Below are positions 36,777 through 49,700 of a stretch of DNA of 64,000 nucleotides, in pieces (positions within the stretch are counted from its first letter, which is position 1; the number at the start of each line of letters is the position of its first letter). The position numbers and the translations under genes were made by a program. The stretch spans positions 1 through 64,000 of the forward strand of contig DYKH01000001.1 in NCBI GenBank assembly GCA_020722685.1, in the 5' to 3' direction. Source of the stretch: Caldithrix sp. (GTDB lineage Bacteria > KSB1 > UBA2214 > DYKH01). The notes beneath the pieces are model-generated. The model was not told the DNA's origin. It saw nothing but the letters and a program-made list of their open reading frames with translations, and ran no database searches.

Positions 36777-37007
36777 ATGAATCCAACAGCAATTGCGTTT
36801 TTGTCAGCAGGTTTTGGGGCCGCAGTGGTGACTTTTGCCGCCGCTTTTGGTATCAGCAAATTAGCGAGCGCTGCCATTCAGGGTATCGCCCGCCAACCCG
36901 AGGCAGCCGGTGAGATTCGTGGCGTTATGATTATCACCGCCGCCATGATCGAAGGTGTGGCTCTGTTGTCTGCGGCCATTTGCATATTGCTTAGCTTTAA
37001 ATCATGA
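36777..37007 (+). CDS. atpE: F1Fo ATP synthase subunit c
   Basis: The rotor-ring subunit: 76 residues in two helices joined by the polar loop 'GIARQPEAAGEIR'. The ion-binding carboxylate is E59 in 'AAMIEGVALL'. It is followed by Gly and lacks the Ser of sodium-binding rings (ES), which points to proton specificity. AAGGAGG four bases from the ATG is the strongest ribosome-binding site in the cluster, as expected for the high copy number of this subunit. About 140 bases of untranslated sequence separate it from atpB. Confidence 0.97.
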   Translation: MNPTAIAFLSAGFGAAVVTFAAAFGISKLASAAIQGIARQPEAAGEIRGVMIITAAMIEGVALLSAAICILLSFKS

Positions 37008-37099
37008 TGCAGGACCAGATGCCGTCTTGTCCTACGCGCGTACGGGCAATGCAATCGTTAAAAACTAACGTCATAAGCTAACCAAACGGGCCGTAATCC

Positions 37100-37594
37100 A
37101 TGGAACTGATGACCCCCAGCGGCGGAACCATTTTTTGGACCGTGCTGACATTTATCGCTTTGCTAATCATCCTGCGCAAGCTGGCGTGGAAACCCATTCT
37201 GCAAACGTTGGATGAGCGCGAACGGCGAATCAATGAGGCCTTGAAAGAGGCGGAAAACGCCAAGATCGCTGCGCAAAAGACGCTCGCCGAGCAGAACAAC
37301 ATCATCGAAAACGCCAAGAAGGAAGCGCAGGACATCATCGGCAAAAGCCGGAAAGCGGCCGACGCCGCTAAGGAAGAAATCGTCCGCAAAGCCAATGCGG
37401 AGGCGGAGCATATGATCTCCAAAGCAAAAAGGGAGATCGATCTGAGCCGCGACAAGGCCATAGAGGAGATCCGGGACCTGGCAGTGGAGCTATCCATGTC
37501 GGCTACCGCCAAGCTGATCGGCAAGTCACTGGACCAAAAGGATCACCAGACGATCATAGCGGATTCTTTGAAGAAGATGGGTGAGCTGAATTGA
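37100..37594 (+). CDS. atpF: F1Fo ATP synthase subunit b
   Basis: The peripheral stalk subunit: 164 residues with one N-terminal membrane helix (about 8-26, 'GTIFWTVLTFIALLIIL') followed by a long charged coiled coil ('RERRINEALKEAENAKIAAQ...'). The C-terminal 'SATAKLIGKSLDQKDHQ' binds the delta subunit. It overlaps atpH by four bases (TTGA). Confidence 0.95.
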   Translation: MELMTPSGGTIFWTVLTFIALLIILRKLAWKPILQTLDERERRINEALKEAENAKIAAQKTLAEQNNIIENAKKEAQDIIGKSRKAADAAKEEIVRKANAEAEHMISKAKREIDLSRDKAIEEIRDLAVELSMSATAKLIGKSLDQKDHQTIIADSLKKMGELN

Positions 37595-38136
37595 GACCGC
37601 ATCCTTTGGCAAGGCGCTATGCCAAGGCGCTCTTCGAGTTGGCGCTGGAAAGACAAATTCTCGAGCAGGTTTCGGATGAGGTCAAATCTTTTGGCCGAAT
37701 TCTGGAAACTGAGAGTCGCGTGCGTGCTTACCTTCTCTCTCCCGAGATAGACAAAAGACAGAAGAGAGAATTCTTGCAGCGGCTTTTTAGCGAAAAGATT
37801 TCCAATCTGTTTTACCACTTTTTGCTGCTATTGGTGAACAAGGGCCGGCAACGGTACTTTGCCGAGATCGTCTTCGAGTTCGCTCGCATCTATGATCTCA
37901 AGCATAATCGTATGCGGGCAACTGTCACCTCTGCTATCGCCTTGGAAGAAAGAGAAGTAGAGGAAATTCGTGGTCTGCTTTCTCGATTGATGCAAGCGGA
38001 AATAGTCATCAACAGCAAGGTCGACGCAGGCATTCTTGGCGGTGTGATCATCCAGATTGGCGGCAAGGTGATTGATGGGAGCCTTATACATCAATTGGAG
38101 CTGATGCGCCGGCAAATGCGCTCGGCCAAAACCTAG
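37591..38136 (+). CDS. atpH: F1Fo ATP synthase subunit delta
   Basis: Connects the top of F1 to the b stalk. It has 181 residues. The N-terminal helical domain opens with 'PLARRYAKALFELALE', and the C-terminal domain has the signature 'VDAGILGGVIIQIGGKVIDGS' (about 145-165). The TTG start overlaps atpF. The gap of 185 bases before atpA holds no recognisable gene. Confidence 0.95.
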   Translation: MRPHPLARRYAKALFELALERQILEQVSDEVKSFGRILETESRVRAYLLSPEIDKRQKREFLQRLFSEKISNLFYHFLLLLVNKGRQRYFAEIVFEFARIYDLKHNRMRATVTSAIALEEREVEEIRGLLSRLMQAEIVINSKVDAGILGGVIIQIGGKVIDGSLIHQLELMRRQMRSAKT

Positions 38137-38228
38137 GCGGCCTCGATCGGGTCGAAAAAGCAAAGCCAGAAGGACCGAATGCGCTCTACATTCGCGCTGG
38201 CGGCGGAGGAAGCTGGTTGTACGGATGA

Positions 38229-39833
<1,605 letters not shown>

Positions 39834-39837
39834 GCGG

Positions 39838-40698
39838 ATGGCGACACTCAGAAACATCAAGCGTCGTATCGCCAGCGTCCGCAGCACGCAGCAGATCACC
39901 AAAGCCATGAAGATGGTGGCGGCCGCCAAGCTGCGCAAAGCACAAAACCGTTTGCTGAGCGCACGGCCTTATGCCCGCCATTTGGGTGAAGTGATTGGGC
40001 ACGTGGCGGCTCGTTCCAAGCGCAAACGTCATCCACTGCTGGAGGTGCGGAAGGTCAAAAGAGTCGCCTATGTATTGGTGACCGCGGATCGTGGTCTGTG
40101 CGGCAGTTTTAACTCGAACCTGATCCGCCGTGCTACCATGGAATTGGCAGCGACAAAGGCCAAGCAGGTCGGACTGGTGACGGTGGGCCGAAAAGGCGCT
40201 GACTTTTTCCGCCGGCGGGAGGAAAAAGTTTTGGCGACGTATAAGGACTTTTTCAATGAGCTGAACTTTTCGCATGCGGAACTGATCGCTGCGGAATTGA
40301 TGCAGCTTTATACCAGTAAGAAAGTCGATAAAATCTTTGTCATCTATAACGAGTTCAAATCCGCCGTGCAACAAGAGATTGTGGTCGAGCAATTCTTGCC
40401 CCTCGAGCCGGTGCGCGCCGAAGAAAACCGCTATCCATTCGGTTTCATATTTGAGCCCAATGCCGAGGCTATTTTGCAGCAGATTTGCCCAATGAATCTC
40501 AATATTCAGATGTGGCGAATACTGCTCGAATCCAGCGCCTCCGAATTTGGCGCCAGAATGACGGCCATGGAAACCGCCTCCGAGAACGCGGAAGAAATGA
40601 TCAAAGAATTGGTTCTGTATTATAATAAGACGCGCCAGGCGGCGATCACCAAAGAGCTGACGGAGATCGTGGGTGGAGCGGATGCGCTGCGAGGATAA
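39838..40698 (+). CDS. atpG: F1Fo ATP synthase subunit gamma
   Basis: The central rotating shaft. It has 286 residues. The two long terminal helices are recognisable: 'NIKRRIASVRSTQQITKAMKMVAAAKLRKAQ' at the start and 'ASEFGARMTAMETASENAEEMIKELVLYYNKTRQAAITKELTEIVGGADAL' at the end, with 'LVTADRGLCGSFNSN' in between. It begins four bases after the atpA stop. Unusually, atpD does not follow directly: a toxin-antitoxin-like pair intervenes. Confidence 0.98.
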   Translation: MATLRNIKRRIASVRSTQQITKAMKMVAAAKLRKAQNRLLSARPYARHLGEVIGHVAARSKRKRHPLLEVRKVKRVAYVLVTADRGLCGSFNSNLIRRATMELAATKAKQVGLVTVGRKGADFFRRREEKVLATYKDFFNELNFSHAELIAAELMQLYTSKKVDKIFVIYNEFKSAVQQEIVVEQFLPLEPVRAEENRYPFGFIFEPNAEAILQQICPMNLNIQMWRILLESSASEFGARMTAMETASENAEEMIKELVLYYNKTRQAAITKELTEIVGGADALRG

Positions 40699-40842
40699 AA
40701 TATCCATCGCGATTTAGAGTAACTGCGAAGATCACCGACCATAAGATGCACGAGTTTGGTCACGAAAGAAAATCCCAGCGTTTTCATGTGGCAGAGGTGT
40801 ACGGGCAAAGACGTTCGAAGAGACAGAGGAGTCCAGTAAGCA

Positions 40843-41094
40843 TTGGTAGATTGGCGACGTTTCACGCCTACGGATTTTGAGTATGACTTTGAGCGGGATG
40901 AGCTTGCAGTTCACCACATCACGTTTGAAGAAGCCGTAGAGTGCTTCTTCTCTGATTATGAGATCAGGCGGAATAAATTGTATTATGATCCCTATCAATT
41001 GATTGGTAGAACCATTGGAGGGAGGCGACTTAAAATTATCTTTCAGCTAAAGTCTGAAAGAATCATCCGTATCATAACGGGATGGGATATATGA
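40843..41094 (+). CDS. BrnT-like toxin (ribonuclease-type), putative
   Basis: An 83-residue protein with the pattern of BrnT/COG2929-type toxins, small RelE-fold ribonucleases: 'FEYDFERDELAVHHITFEEAVECFF' (compare the usual 'FEWDE.K...N..KHGVSFEEA..VF'), then 'LIGRTIGGRRLKIIFQLKSERIIRIITGWDI'. The match to the second half of the family is fair. Where most BrnT proteins have a KHG motif there is 'HHI', so activity is uncertain. TTG is the likely start, with GAGGAG upstream. It ends inside the start region of the next frame (ATG at 41091), as in a coupled pair. Its position between atpG and atpD indicates insertion into the ATP synthase cluster. Confidence 0.6.
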   Translation: MVDWRRFTPTDFEYDFERDELAVHHITFEEAVECFFSDYEIRRNKLYYDPYQLIGRTIGGRRLKIIFQLKSERIIRIITGWDI

Positions 41095-41377
41095 GTTCAA
41101 AAGATAAAGCAAAAATCTTATCCGAGCCGGAGATTGACCAGATTGTCATAGCTCAGGCTAACGGCGATTCGGCTTGGGAAAAACTATTCGCGTTCATAGG
41201 AAAAAGTCCGCTTCTCTCTCTATCCCTGCGGATCTTGCTGCACGCGCAGCATTTTTGGCGGCATTACATCGAACGAAAAGTGTCGAGGAATGGCTTGCCC
41301 GCATTATTCGAGAACGCGTAGAGATTGAAGAGGCGGCCTTTGTCGGCGCAAAACAAGAATTGAAAAAAGTCAGCTAA
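41091..41377 (+). pseudogene. Antitoxin-like partner with a one-base frameshift
   Basis: Two overlapping frames together give one plausible protein of about 95 residues. From the ATG at 41091 the first reads 'SEPEIDQIVIAQANGDSAWEK'. After a one-base shift at the A-run 41179-41183 the other frame continues 'IRVHRKKSASLSIPADLA' and 'TKSVEEWLARIIRERVEIEE', a ribbon-helix-helix/antitoxin-like C-terminus, stopping at 41377. Adding one A to the run restores a single frame. The unshifted frame ends at 41321 with a composition unlike a real protein. Possible explanations are a true mutation, a sequencing error in a homopolymer, or -1 slippage during translation. The partner toxin overlaps its start by four bases. 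Confidence 0.6.
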
Positions 41378-41589
41378 GCCTCGGGAGAACTGTGTTCAAC
41401 TGCTCAGCGATGTCTTCCAGAAAGGTTTGATTGTCAAGTTCCGTTTTGCCCTCTAGGAGGGACTAAAGGTCAATCTCTGGGCAGTCGGGAAATTTCGATT
41501 GGCGCCAACTTGAAACTTTGATGATTGTCAATTTGGCCTGTGACGCTTCGAAAGCTTCACGGGTTAGCAAGAATGTAGGAGAGTATTGA

Positions 41590-43014
<1,425 letters not shown>

Positions 43015-43072
43015 CTGCTACAATGGATTTCTGCAAAACGCCAAGATTATCGTAGTATTAGAAGCCAGGTCA

Positions 43073-43480
43073 ATGGAAACAAAGTTTTTTACTTTCGAGA
43101 TCGTCACGCCGCACAAGGTCGTCTTCTCTGCACCGGTTTTGTCCGTTCAGGCGCCGGGCGTGGCGGGATATTTTGGCGTCTTGGCCAACCATGCCCCATT
43201 CTTGACGGCGCTTCGAATAGGAGCCATCCACGTCGCCACCGACAAGGGTGACAAGACCTTTGCCACCAGCGGCGGATTCGCCGAAGTGCTCAATAACAAG
43301 ATGACCGTTCTGGCCGAGAGCGCCGAGGCAGGCTCGGAAATTGATGTTGAGCGCGCCAAACAGGCTCGTGATCGGGCCTTGCAGCGGTTGAAGGAAAAGC
43401 ATGCTGATCTGGACTTGGATCGAGCCCGTTTGGCCCTGCAGCGAGCCCTCAACCGGTTGGCCGTGGCGGAGCAGAAGTAA
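43073..43480 (+). CDS. atpC: F1Fo ATP synthase subunit epsilon
   Basis: Couples the rotor to the c-ring and can inhibit ATP hydrolysis. It has 135 residues: an N-terminal beta-sandwich ('TFEIVTPHKVVFSAPVLSV', 'GYFGVLANHAPFLTALRIGA') and a complete C-terminal helical hairpin rich in Arg, Ala and Leu ('RALQRLKEKHADLDLDRARLALQRALNRL'), which is the inhibitory arm. It is the last gene of the ATP synthase cluster. Confidence 0.96.
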   Translation: METKFFTFEIVTPHKVVFSAPVLSVQAPGVAGYFGVLANHAPFLTALRIGAIHVATDKGDKTFATSGGFAEVLNNKMTVLAESAEAGSEIDVERAKQARDRALQRLKEKHADLDLDRARLALQRALNRLAVAEQK

Positions 43481-43622
43481 CACTTACTATTTTGGATTGG
43501 TGATTTTCGATTTGACTCACAATTTGCGGGTATGGGAGTAGGAAAAACCTTAAGCCGGAACGGGGAGAGGCGAGCGCATTTCCGACCCAATTAAACTATT
43601 CCCAAATTACTTGAATAAGTTC

Positions 43623-43651
43623 TTGACATCATGAGAAATTCTTTATATAAT
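43623..43651 (+). promoter_or_regulatory. Consensus sigma-70 promoter of the TPR-motor cluster
   Basis: A perfect TTGACA (43623-43628), a 17-base spacer and a perfect TATAAT (43646-43651), about 70 bases ahead of the ATG at 43723. It is the best-matching promoter in the window and separates this cluster from the atp genes. Confidence 0.85.
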
Positions 43652-43722
43652 TCAGTCGTATTTTTAGAGTGGCACTCGGTGTAGGTTGCCGTAACAGTTC
43701 TTATGTCTCAAGAGGACAGTTA

Positions 43723-46641
43723 ATGAAGAGAGTTTCTTCCAATATCTGGCTTGCCTCTTGGCGGTTAGCGTCTTCTTTTCTCCTGACTATAGCTCTATCC
43801 GCAAGCACAAACGCCATCCTAACCTCCGCATCCCGCGCACAAGAGAGTCATTCCGCAGCAGCAACCGAAGACAGAACTCAAGTTGGCTTTGAGGAAAAGC
43901 TACGATTTTATCTGAATGATAAAACGCAGCAAGTCGTGGAAACTCTGCTGGCGCGAGAGATACAGCTTTTGCAGATGGTGCAAAACGTTCATGGTGAGGT
44001 GTCGGCGCGAGGGGAAAAGGGTATTGTCAGTGACGAGCCGGCGTTCCAAAGCATTTATGGGAAGGAAGATTCTCTCATCTCCCAATATTCAGCCGAGCTT
44101 GACAGCATGCTGAATATCTACGCGGCCTTCCAGCGGTTGCAGCGGATTGCTGAATATGCCGAAGACACCAAGCTTTGGGACTCGGTTGCGGATGCCAAAA
44201 ATCAGGTCGCTTCCGCACTGGAAAATCGTAAGATGTTTCCCAAAGGTATTTACAGCCCGGAGCGAGTGGGCGGCATGGTGGACGACTATACTTCCGAGCT
44301 TGACTCCCTCATCAATATTTTCGACGCACTGGAAAAGTACAAAGTCATCGCCACCGAGCGTAATGATCGCCAGGCGCTGGAAACGATCCAAAACGCCAAA
44401 GGTCAGTTGTTAAAAATTCTGAGCCAGTGGGGAAACTTGGGACCGCTGACTGAAGAGGATTATCTAAAGTATCAGTTGGAAATGCAGCGGGTGCATGAAG
44501 TCTCCAAGGCCATCGACCAAGCCGCAAAAACCAGAGAAACCCAGCAAGCGCAGCAATTGGAAGACGTCAAAAAGGATTTGCTGAATCGCGTTGATCGCGC
44601 CATATACGACCTGTTGGCCAAAAGCGAATATGCTTATCCGGCCTACCCCACTGTTAGCGATTTCGTAGACGCTTGGAAAGAAGAGCGACTGACGGACGCA
44701 AAGGCCCGTCTGACCAAATACGACATCATGCGCAAGGGACTGATAGAAAGAGGATCGGACAAGGATCGCGATCGCATGCTGGCTCACGAAATTGATGACG
44801 CCTTGACCAATTATGCAGACGGACGGTTTCGCGCCGCGGAATTCCAGTTCCTATCCATTCTCGATGCTTACGGCGCATATTATGCCAACCTGGTTCCGGT
44901 CAAATTCTATCTTTCCGAGTGCCGCTATCAGAGGAGGGCGTATGATGCCGCCAGAGACGGCTATGTGGAAATCATCCAAACAGGCGGCGAATCTCCGTAC
45001 CGGGCAGAGGCGCTGGTGCGCATGATGCAATATGCGCAGGATTTCGGCACCTCCGCGGAGTTTTTCGATTACTATGCTCAAGTTGTCAAAGATAGCACTC
45101 AGGCCGCCAAGGAGCTCTTGTCCTATGCACACTATTTGGCGGCTAACAAGTATTTCGAAAACTCGCAATTCAATAAAGCCAAAGATGCCTTATTAAAGAT
45201 TACCGCCGACTCGGAACTTTATCCGCCCTCCCAGTTGCTATTAGGTGTCGTCTATGCCAACTTGGATGAATTCGACAACGCCATTCCCATATTCCAAATG
45301 CTGTCGGACAAGAAAAACTACCCTTGGACCGGTCTGAATACCGCCTACATTCGCAACACCGCCTTGTTGCGATTGGGCATGATCCATTACCAGCGAGGCG
45401 AGTTCAGCGAAGCCATCACCACTTTCGATCAAGTGTCGCAAGGCTTTGCCGGTTTTGACGAAGCTTTGATAGGGCAGGCATGGGCCAATCTGGGCCTGGG
45501 CAATTACGATGCAGCCATGGAACGAACGCATGCCCTGCTACGCAATTATTTGGCTTCGAATTTCACTTATGAGGCCTTGGTTCTTTCCGCACATTGCAAG
45601 CGGCTACTCAATCAGCCGGAAAATGCACTCAACGCTTACCGTTACGTCGTCCGCGCCAGGGGGATGATGGATGTGCAAAACGCCTACGACCAGGAACGAG
45701 GCCGCGTCTTATCCCATGTAAAAGAATTGAATCGACTGGAATCGCAGGCCTTGGAAAAACGGGAGGCCGGTCTTTACTCCCAGATTGACGGCCTTCGCAA
45801 TCAGCTCAATGAATACCTATTGCGTGTCAAAGAGCCGGGCGATACGGGGACGGAGTTGTTGCAAGATTACTACGACGAGCGCGTCGATATCCTGGATCAG
45901 CTCACCGAGCTGGACCGCATCGTCGAGTGGGCGCAAAGTCAAGGTCGCGTGGACGTGGAAGACAAGGCCACGAAGCAGCGGGCCCGGCTGATTAAGGTGT
46001 TAGAGACCTTTCGTGGCGACCGGGATGTCACCAATACCTCTTATCTGGTAGATTTTCCGCTGGCGGCGCGGGAGGCGGGCCATCGCTCTATGCGGGAGAA
46101 TCTGGCTTCTGCTTTTCGGGATATGGATTTGGAGAAACGTCGTATCGAGATTGCGCTGAACTCGGTGAAGGAAATAGGTCGCGAGAATGTTTCCGTTCAA
46201 CCGTCGGCGCGGAACGAGATAGAGCTGCTTGAAGAGGATTTGAACAATCTGCGCGACCGGATCAGCCAGTTTCGCAAGTGGATGGTGGACGCCAAAGCAG
46301 AAGAGCCCAATTCCAATCTCGATCACTGGAGCGATTTGTCGGGATTCGGCATCAGCGACATCATTCACAGCCAGCGCAAGGAAAAGCTCACTGCGATAGA
46401 TTCCTACGCCACCCGGCTAAAGACCATCGATCTCATCCTGACTTCGCGGCGTGATGAGATCGAAAAGATTTTAGAAGGCTTTGAAGAAGAGGCAAGACTG
46501 CTGCAGAATCGCCTTCTCTCGCGCAAGATTCAGCTCGAGCAAATGGAACGGCAAACTTATTTCGACAACCTCTACTTCGATTACAAGGAGAGTGAGGAAG
46601 AGGCTTGGGAAGACCGTTTGCGGCAAACCATTGAGCCGTGA
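43723..46641 (+). CDS. Large exported TPR and coiled-coil protein
   Basis: A 972-residue protein. The ATG at 43723 has the ribosome-binding site AGAGGAC and gives a signal peptide ('LASSFLLTIALSASTNAIL') cut near 'SRAQES' (about residue 42). The first part (about 50-350) is charged and helical. TPR-like repeats lie at about 350-640, for example 'AEFQFLSILDAYGAYYANLVPVKFYLSECRYQRRAYDAARDGYVEI'-type pairs and 'GEFSEAITTFDQVSQGFAGFDEALIGQAWANLGLGNYDAAM'. The last 300 residues are coiled coil. No enzymatic motif is visible. It is probably a periplasmic scaffold and the first gene of a cluster that also encodes an even larger TPR protein and an ExbB-ExbD-type motor. Individual repeats were judged by eye. 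Confidence 0.82.
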   Translation: MKRVSSNIWLASWRLASSFLLTIALSASTNAILTSASRAQESHSAAATEDRTQVGFEEKLRFYLNDKTQQVVETLLAREIQLLQMVQNVHGEVSARGEKGIVSDEPAFQSIYGKEDSLISQYSAELDSMLNIYAAFQRLQRIAEYAEDTKLWDSVADAKNQVASALENRKMFPKGIYSPERVGGMVDDYTSELDSLINIFDALEKYKVIATERNDRQALETIQNAKGQLLKILSQWGNLGPLTEEDYLKYQLEMQRVHEVSKAIDQAAKTRETQQAQQLEDVKKDLLNRVDRAIYDLLAKSEYAYPAYPTVSDFVDAWKEERLTDAKARLTKYDIMRKGLIERGSDKDRDRMLAHEIDDALTNYADGRFRAAEFQFLSILDAYGAYYANLVPVKFYLSECRYQRRAYDAARDGYVEIIQTGGESPYRAEALVRMMQYAQDFGTSAEFFDYYAQVVKDSTQAAKELLSYAHYLAANKYFENSQFNKAKDALLKITADSELYPPSQLLLGVVYANLDEFDNAIPIFQMLSDKKNYPWTGLNTAYIRNTALLRLGMIHYQRGEFSEAITTFDQVSQGFAGFDEALIGQAWANLGLGNYDAAMERTHALLRNYLASNFTYEALVLSAHCKRLLNQPENALNAYRYVVRARGMMDVQNAYDQERGRVLSHVKELNRLESQALEKREAGLYSQIDGLRNQLNEYLLRVKEPGDTGTELLQDYYDERVDILDQLTELDRIVEWAQSQGRVDVEDKATKQRARLIKVLETFRGDRDVTNTSYLVDFPLAAREAGHRSMRENLASAFRDMDLEKRRIEIALNSVKEIGRENVSVQPSARNEIELLEEDLNNLRDRISQFRKWMVDAKAEEPNSNLDHWSDLSGFGISDIIHSQRKEKLTAIDSYATRLKTIDLILTSRRDEIEKILEGFEEEARLLQNRLLSRKIQLEQMERQTYFDNLYFDYKESEEEAWEDRLRQTIEP

Positions 46642-46716
46642 AGTGAATCGGGATCATTTCCACAATCCGTAATTACGAGTGCTACTGGTTTCTTTAGGGA
46701 AAACTTTTTCGGGAAA

Positions 46717-49700
46717 ATGTCGATGTCGAGACGTCTAAGTGGCCGAGTGGTGTTACTAAGCACGATCCTCTGGATGGTTGTGCAAAGCGAGCTGTGCTTC
46801 GCGCAAGAGCGAAATTTAGAGTCTTCGACCCATAAATTTCTTGCTCAAAGGGATTCCCTTCTCAAAGGCTACACCCTTGACGAACTGGAAAAATATCGAG
46901 CCCTCTACCAAAGAGAAATTTCCCGTCTGGAAAACGAGCGCGCCGATTTGCGCAAACGAGGAATTCGCGATGAAGAGCTTTTTTTGGCTCGTCATCCCAA
47001 GAGCAAAGTTGCCGATAAAGTCATGATGCGGTTGGCCGAGCTTTACTACGAGCAGGCGCAGGAAGAATTCCAAAACCAAATGCAGGAGTTCGATCGCTTG
47101 TACTCGCTCTACGAGCGGGGTGAATCCATGCAAGCGCCGGAAGAACCGAGGAAGAACCACTCAGCGGCGCTGAACCTGTATGCCAGCGTGGTAGAAAAGT
47201 TCCCGAACAGTGAGCTGGTGGACGACGCGCTTTTCAACATCGGTTTTCTTTTGGAAGAATCAGCCGCGCCGGATAGTGCACAGGCCTACTATGAGCGGAT
47301 CCTCCAAGAGTTCCCCGATTCACCGCTCCTGCCGGATGTTTACATGCGTATGGCGGAGTATCATTTCAATCCTCCCATCAATGACATCGAGAATGCCATC
47401 TCCCTCTACGAAAAAATACTGCCATTCCGCGATAGTCCGAGATACGATGAGGCGCTTTACCGTTTGGGCTGGAGTCACTACCGCATCAACCAGTACGACA
47501 AGGCCATCTCCTATTTCACCCTGCTGGTGGATGACGTACAGCGAACCAAGCCCTACGATCCGATGCAAAAGTATACCAATCCTTCCTTGGTGGATGAATC
47601 CATAGAATATATCGGCCTCAGCTTCTTAGAGTCCGGCGGGCCACAAGAGGCCGCCAGGTACCTAAAGGAGATCGGCGGCAGGGAATACGGCGCCAGCATA
47701 TTGAAGCGCATGGGCGATGCGTACATGGATGAGAAGGAGGATTATCCTCGCGCCTTGGAGGCCTTTAACATCTTTCTGCAGTTGTACCCGAACCATCCAA
47801 TAGCCCCTAACGTACAAAACCGCGTCGTGCAAGCTTATCGTCGCTTGGACAATGAGCCGTTGGCCTACTTGGCTCGCGATCTGCTTTTTACCAAGTACAA
47901 AGAGGGCAGCGATTGGTGGAATAATAATACCGACCAGCAGGCACGGAAATCGGCTTATGCCTTGACCGAGAGCGCCATGCGTGACAATGTCACGGTGCTG
48001 ATAAACCGAGCTCAGGAAACCGGGCAAGAGGATCTCTTCCGTCAAGCCGTCGTCGAGAGCCGCAGGTATTTGCAGGCTTTTCCTGAGGATTCCACAGCTC
48101 CATTGATTCATTGGAACCTGGCCTTGACCTTGGATACCAAGCTGCGCCGAATCGATGAAGCTTATCAGGAATACTTGAAGATTAGCAATCTCTATTGGGA
48201 TTCGAAGTATCAACGCTTTGCCGCCGAAAATGCGGTCGTTCTGGCGCGCGAAGCCGCCGTCAGCGCCGTAGCGGCAGCGGAACAACAAGCGGCTCAGGAG
48301 CAGCCGCTAACCATCAGCGATCTCAAAAAGCAAGCCGGTGAGAAGGCCAGCCGGGCCTTTAGCTTCCGTGAGCGCATGCAATTGCAGCCTTCGGAGCTTT
48401 CACCTGCGGAAACGAGATTGGCTGAAGCCTACGACAATTTCATCAAGCTATTTCCGCACGCAAAAGAAACGACGGTGTTTTTGGCTAATGCCGGGGCATT
48501 GTACTACCGCCATCATCAGTTCAAGGAGGCCCTCAGATACTTTAACACCTTGCTTCGTCACTTTCCCGGAAGCAACGAAGTTGGCCAAGCCCGCTTTGCA
48601 ATTATGGAGAGCTACTTTGGTAAAGCAGATTTTCGCAGCGCGGAAATCGTTGCGAGAAAAATCGTGCATAGCGACGCCCCGGAAGATATCAAATCCAGAG
48701 CCCGCCGCCGCTTGGCCGAGTCGATCTACCTGAGCGCCGAGATACTGGCCGAGGAGAAAAAGCACATCGAGGCGGGTGATGAATACAGGCGTGTCGTCAA
48801 AGAAGTGCCGCGCAGCCAGTTTGCCGATCTTGCGCTTTTCAATGCCGGTCTCGAGTACGACAAGGCGAATGACTATATGCGCGCCATCGAGACTTATAAT
48901 TACCTGTTGGCGACGCACCCGAACTCGGGCTATGTGCTGGACGCGCAAAACAACCTGGCCTTTGACTATGTCGAGCTGAACGATTTTCGCAATGCCGCCA
49001 TCATCTACGAGCGATTGGCAGCCATCCATCCGGATGCGGAAAAGGCGCGCGATGCGCTGTACAATTCCAGCTTGTATTTTGCCAAATCCGAAGATTGGGT
49101 GAACGCCATCAAGATCAACAAGCTCTTTATCCAACGATTCCCCAAAGATGAGGTCGCGGACGATCTGTCATACGAGATTGCCGGCTTTTATGAGCGGCAA
49201 AACGAGATGGAGAAAGCTCAGGAAAGCTATCAGACTTTTGTCGAATCCTATCCGACTTCGCCGCGTATTGTGGAGGCTCTTTTTCGGCGTGGCAAATATT
49301 ACCGGGATCGTGGTGATTCCCGCAATGCCATCCTCGAATATGAAAAAGCTCTAGCGCGCAGCCGCGACTTCGAAAAGAGCGGCTTGGACAGAAATGACTA
49401 CTTTGCTGCCGAGGCCGAGTTCGCTCTGGCGATGACCAAGTTTGAGGAATTTGAGCAAATTCGGTTTCGCTTGCCGGAAGCCGAAATGGCCCGCAACAAG
49501 GAGCGCAAAAAGGAGTTGTTGCTGGAGATCGTTCGCAGCCTGGGCAACTGCGCTGCCTATGGAACGTACCGGGTATACGAGGCGACATGTACGGTGGGCT
49601 TGGCCTATCAGGAATTTGCGGCAACCTGGGCCGCACAAGATTTGCCTGACATCGAACGGACGCGGCGGATTGTCGCCCAAAAGGAGGTTGGCGATGCTGC

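Noticed and set aside
41174..41321. Classical -1 frameshift heptamer in the antitoxin-like gene
   Set aside because: The GGGAAAAA run is not in the X-XXY-YYZ register for the upstream frame, so programmed slippage is less likely than a mutation or sequencing error.
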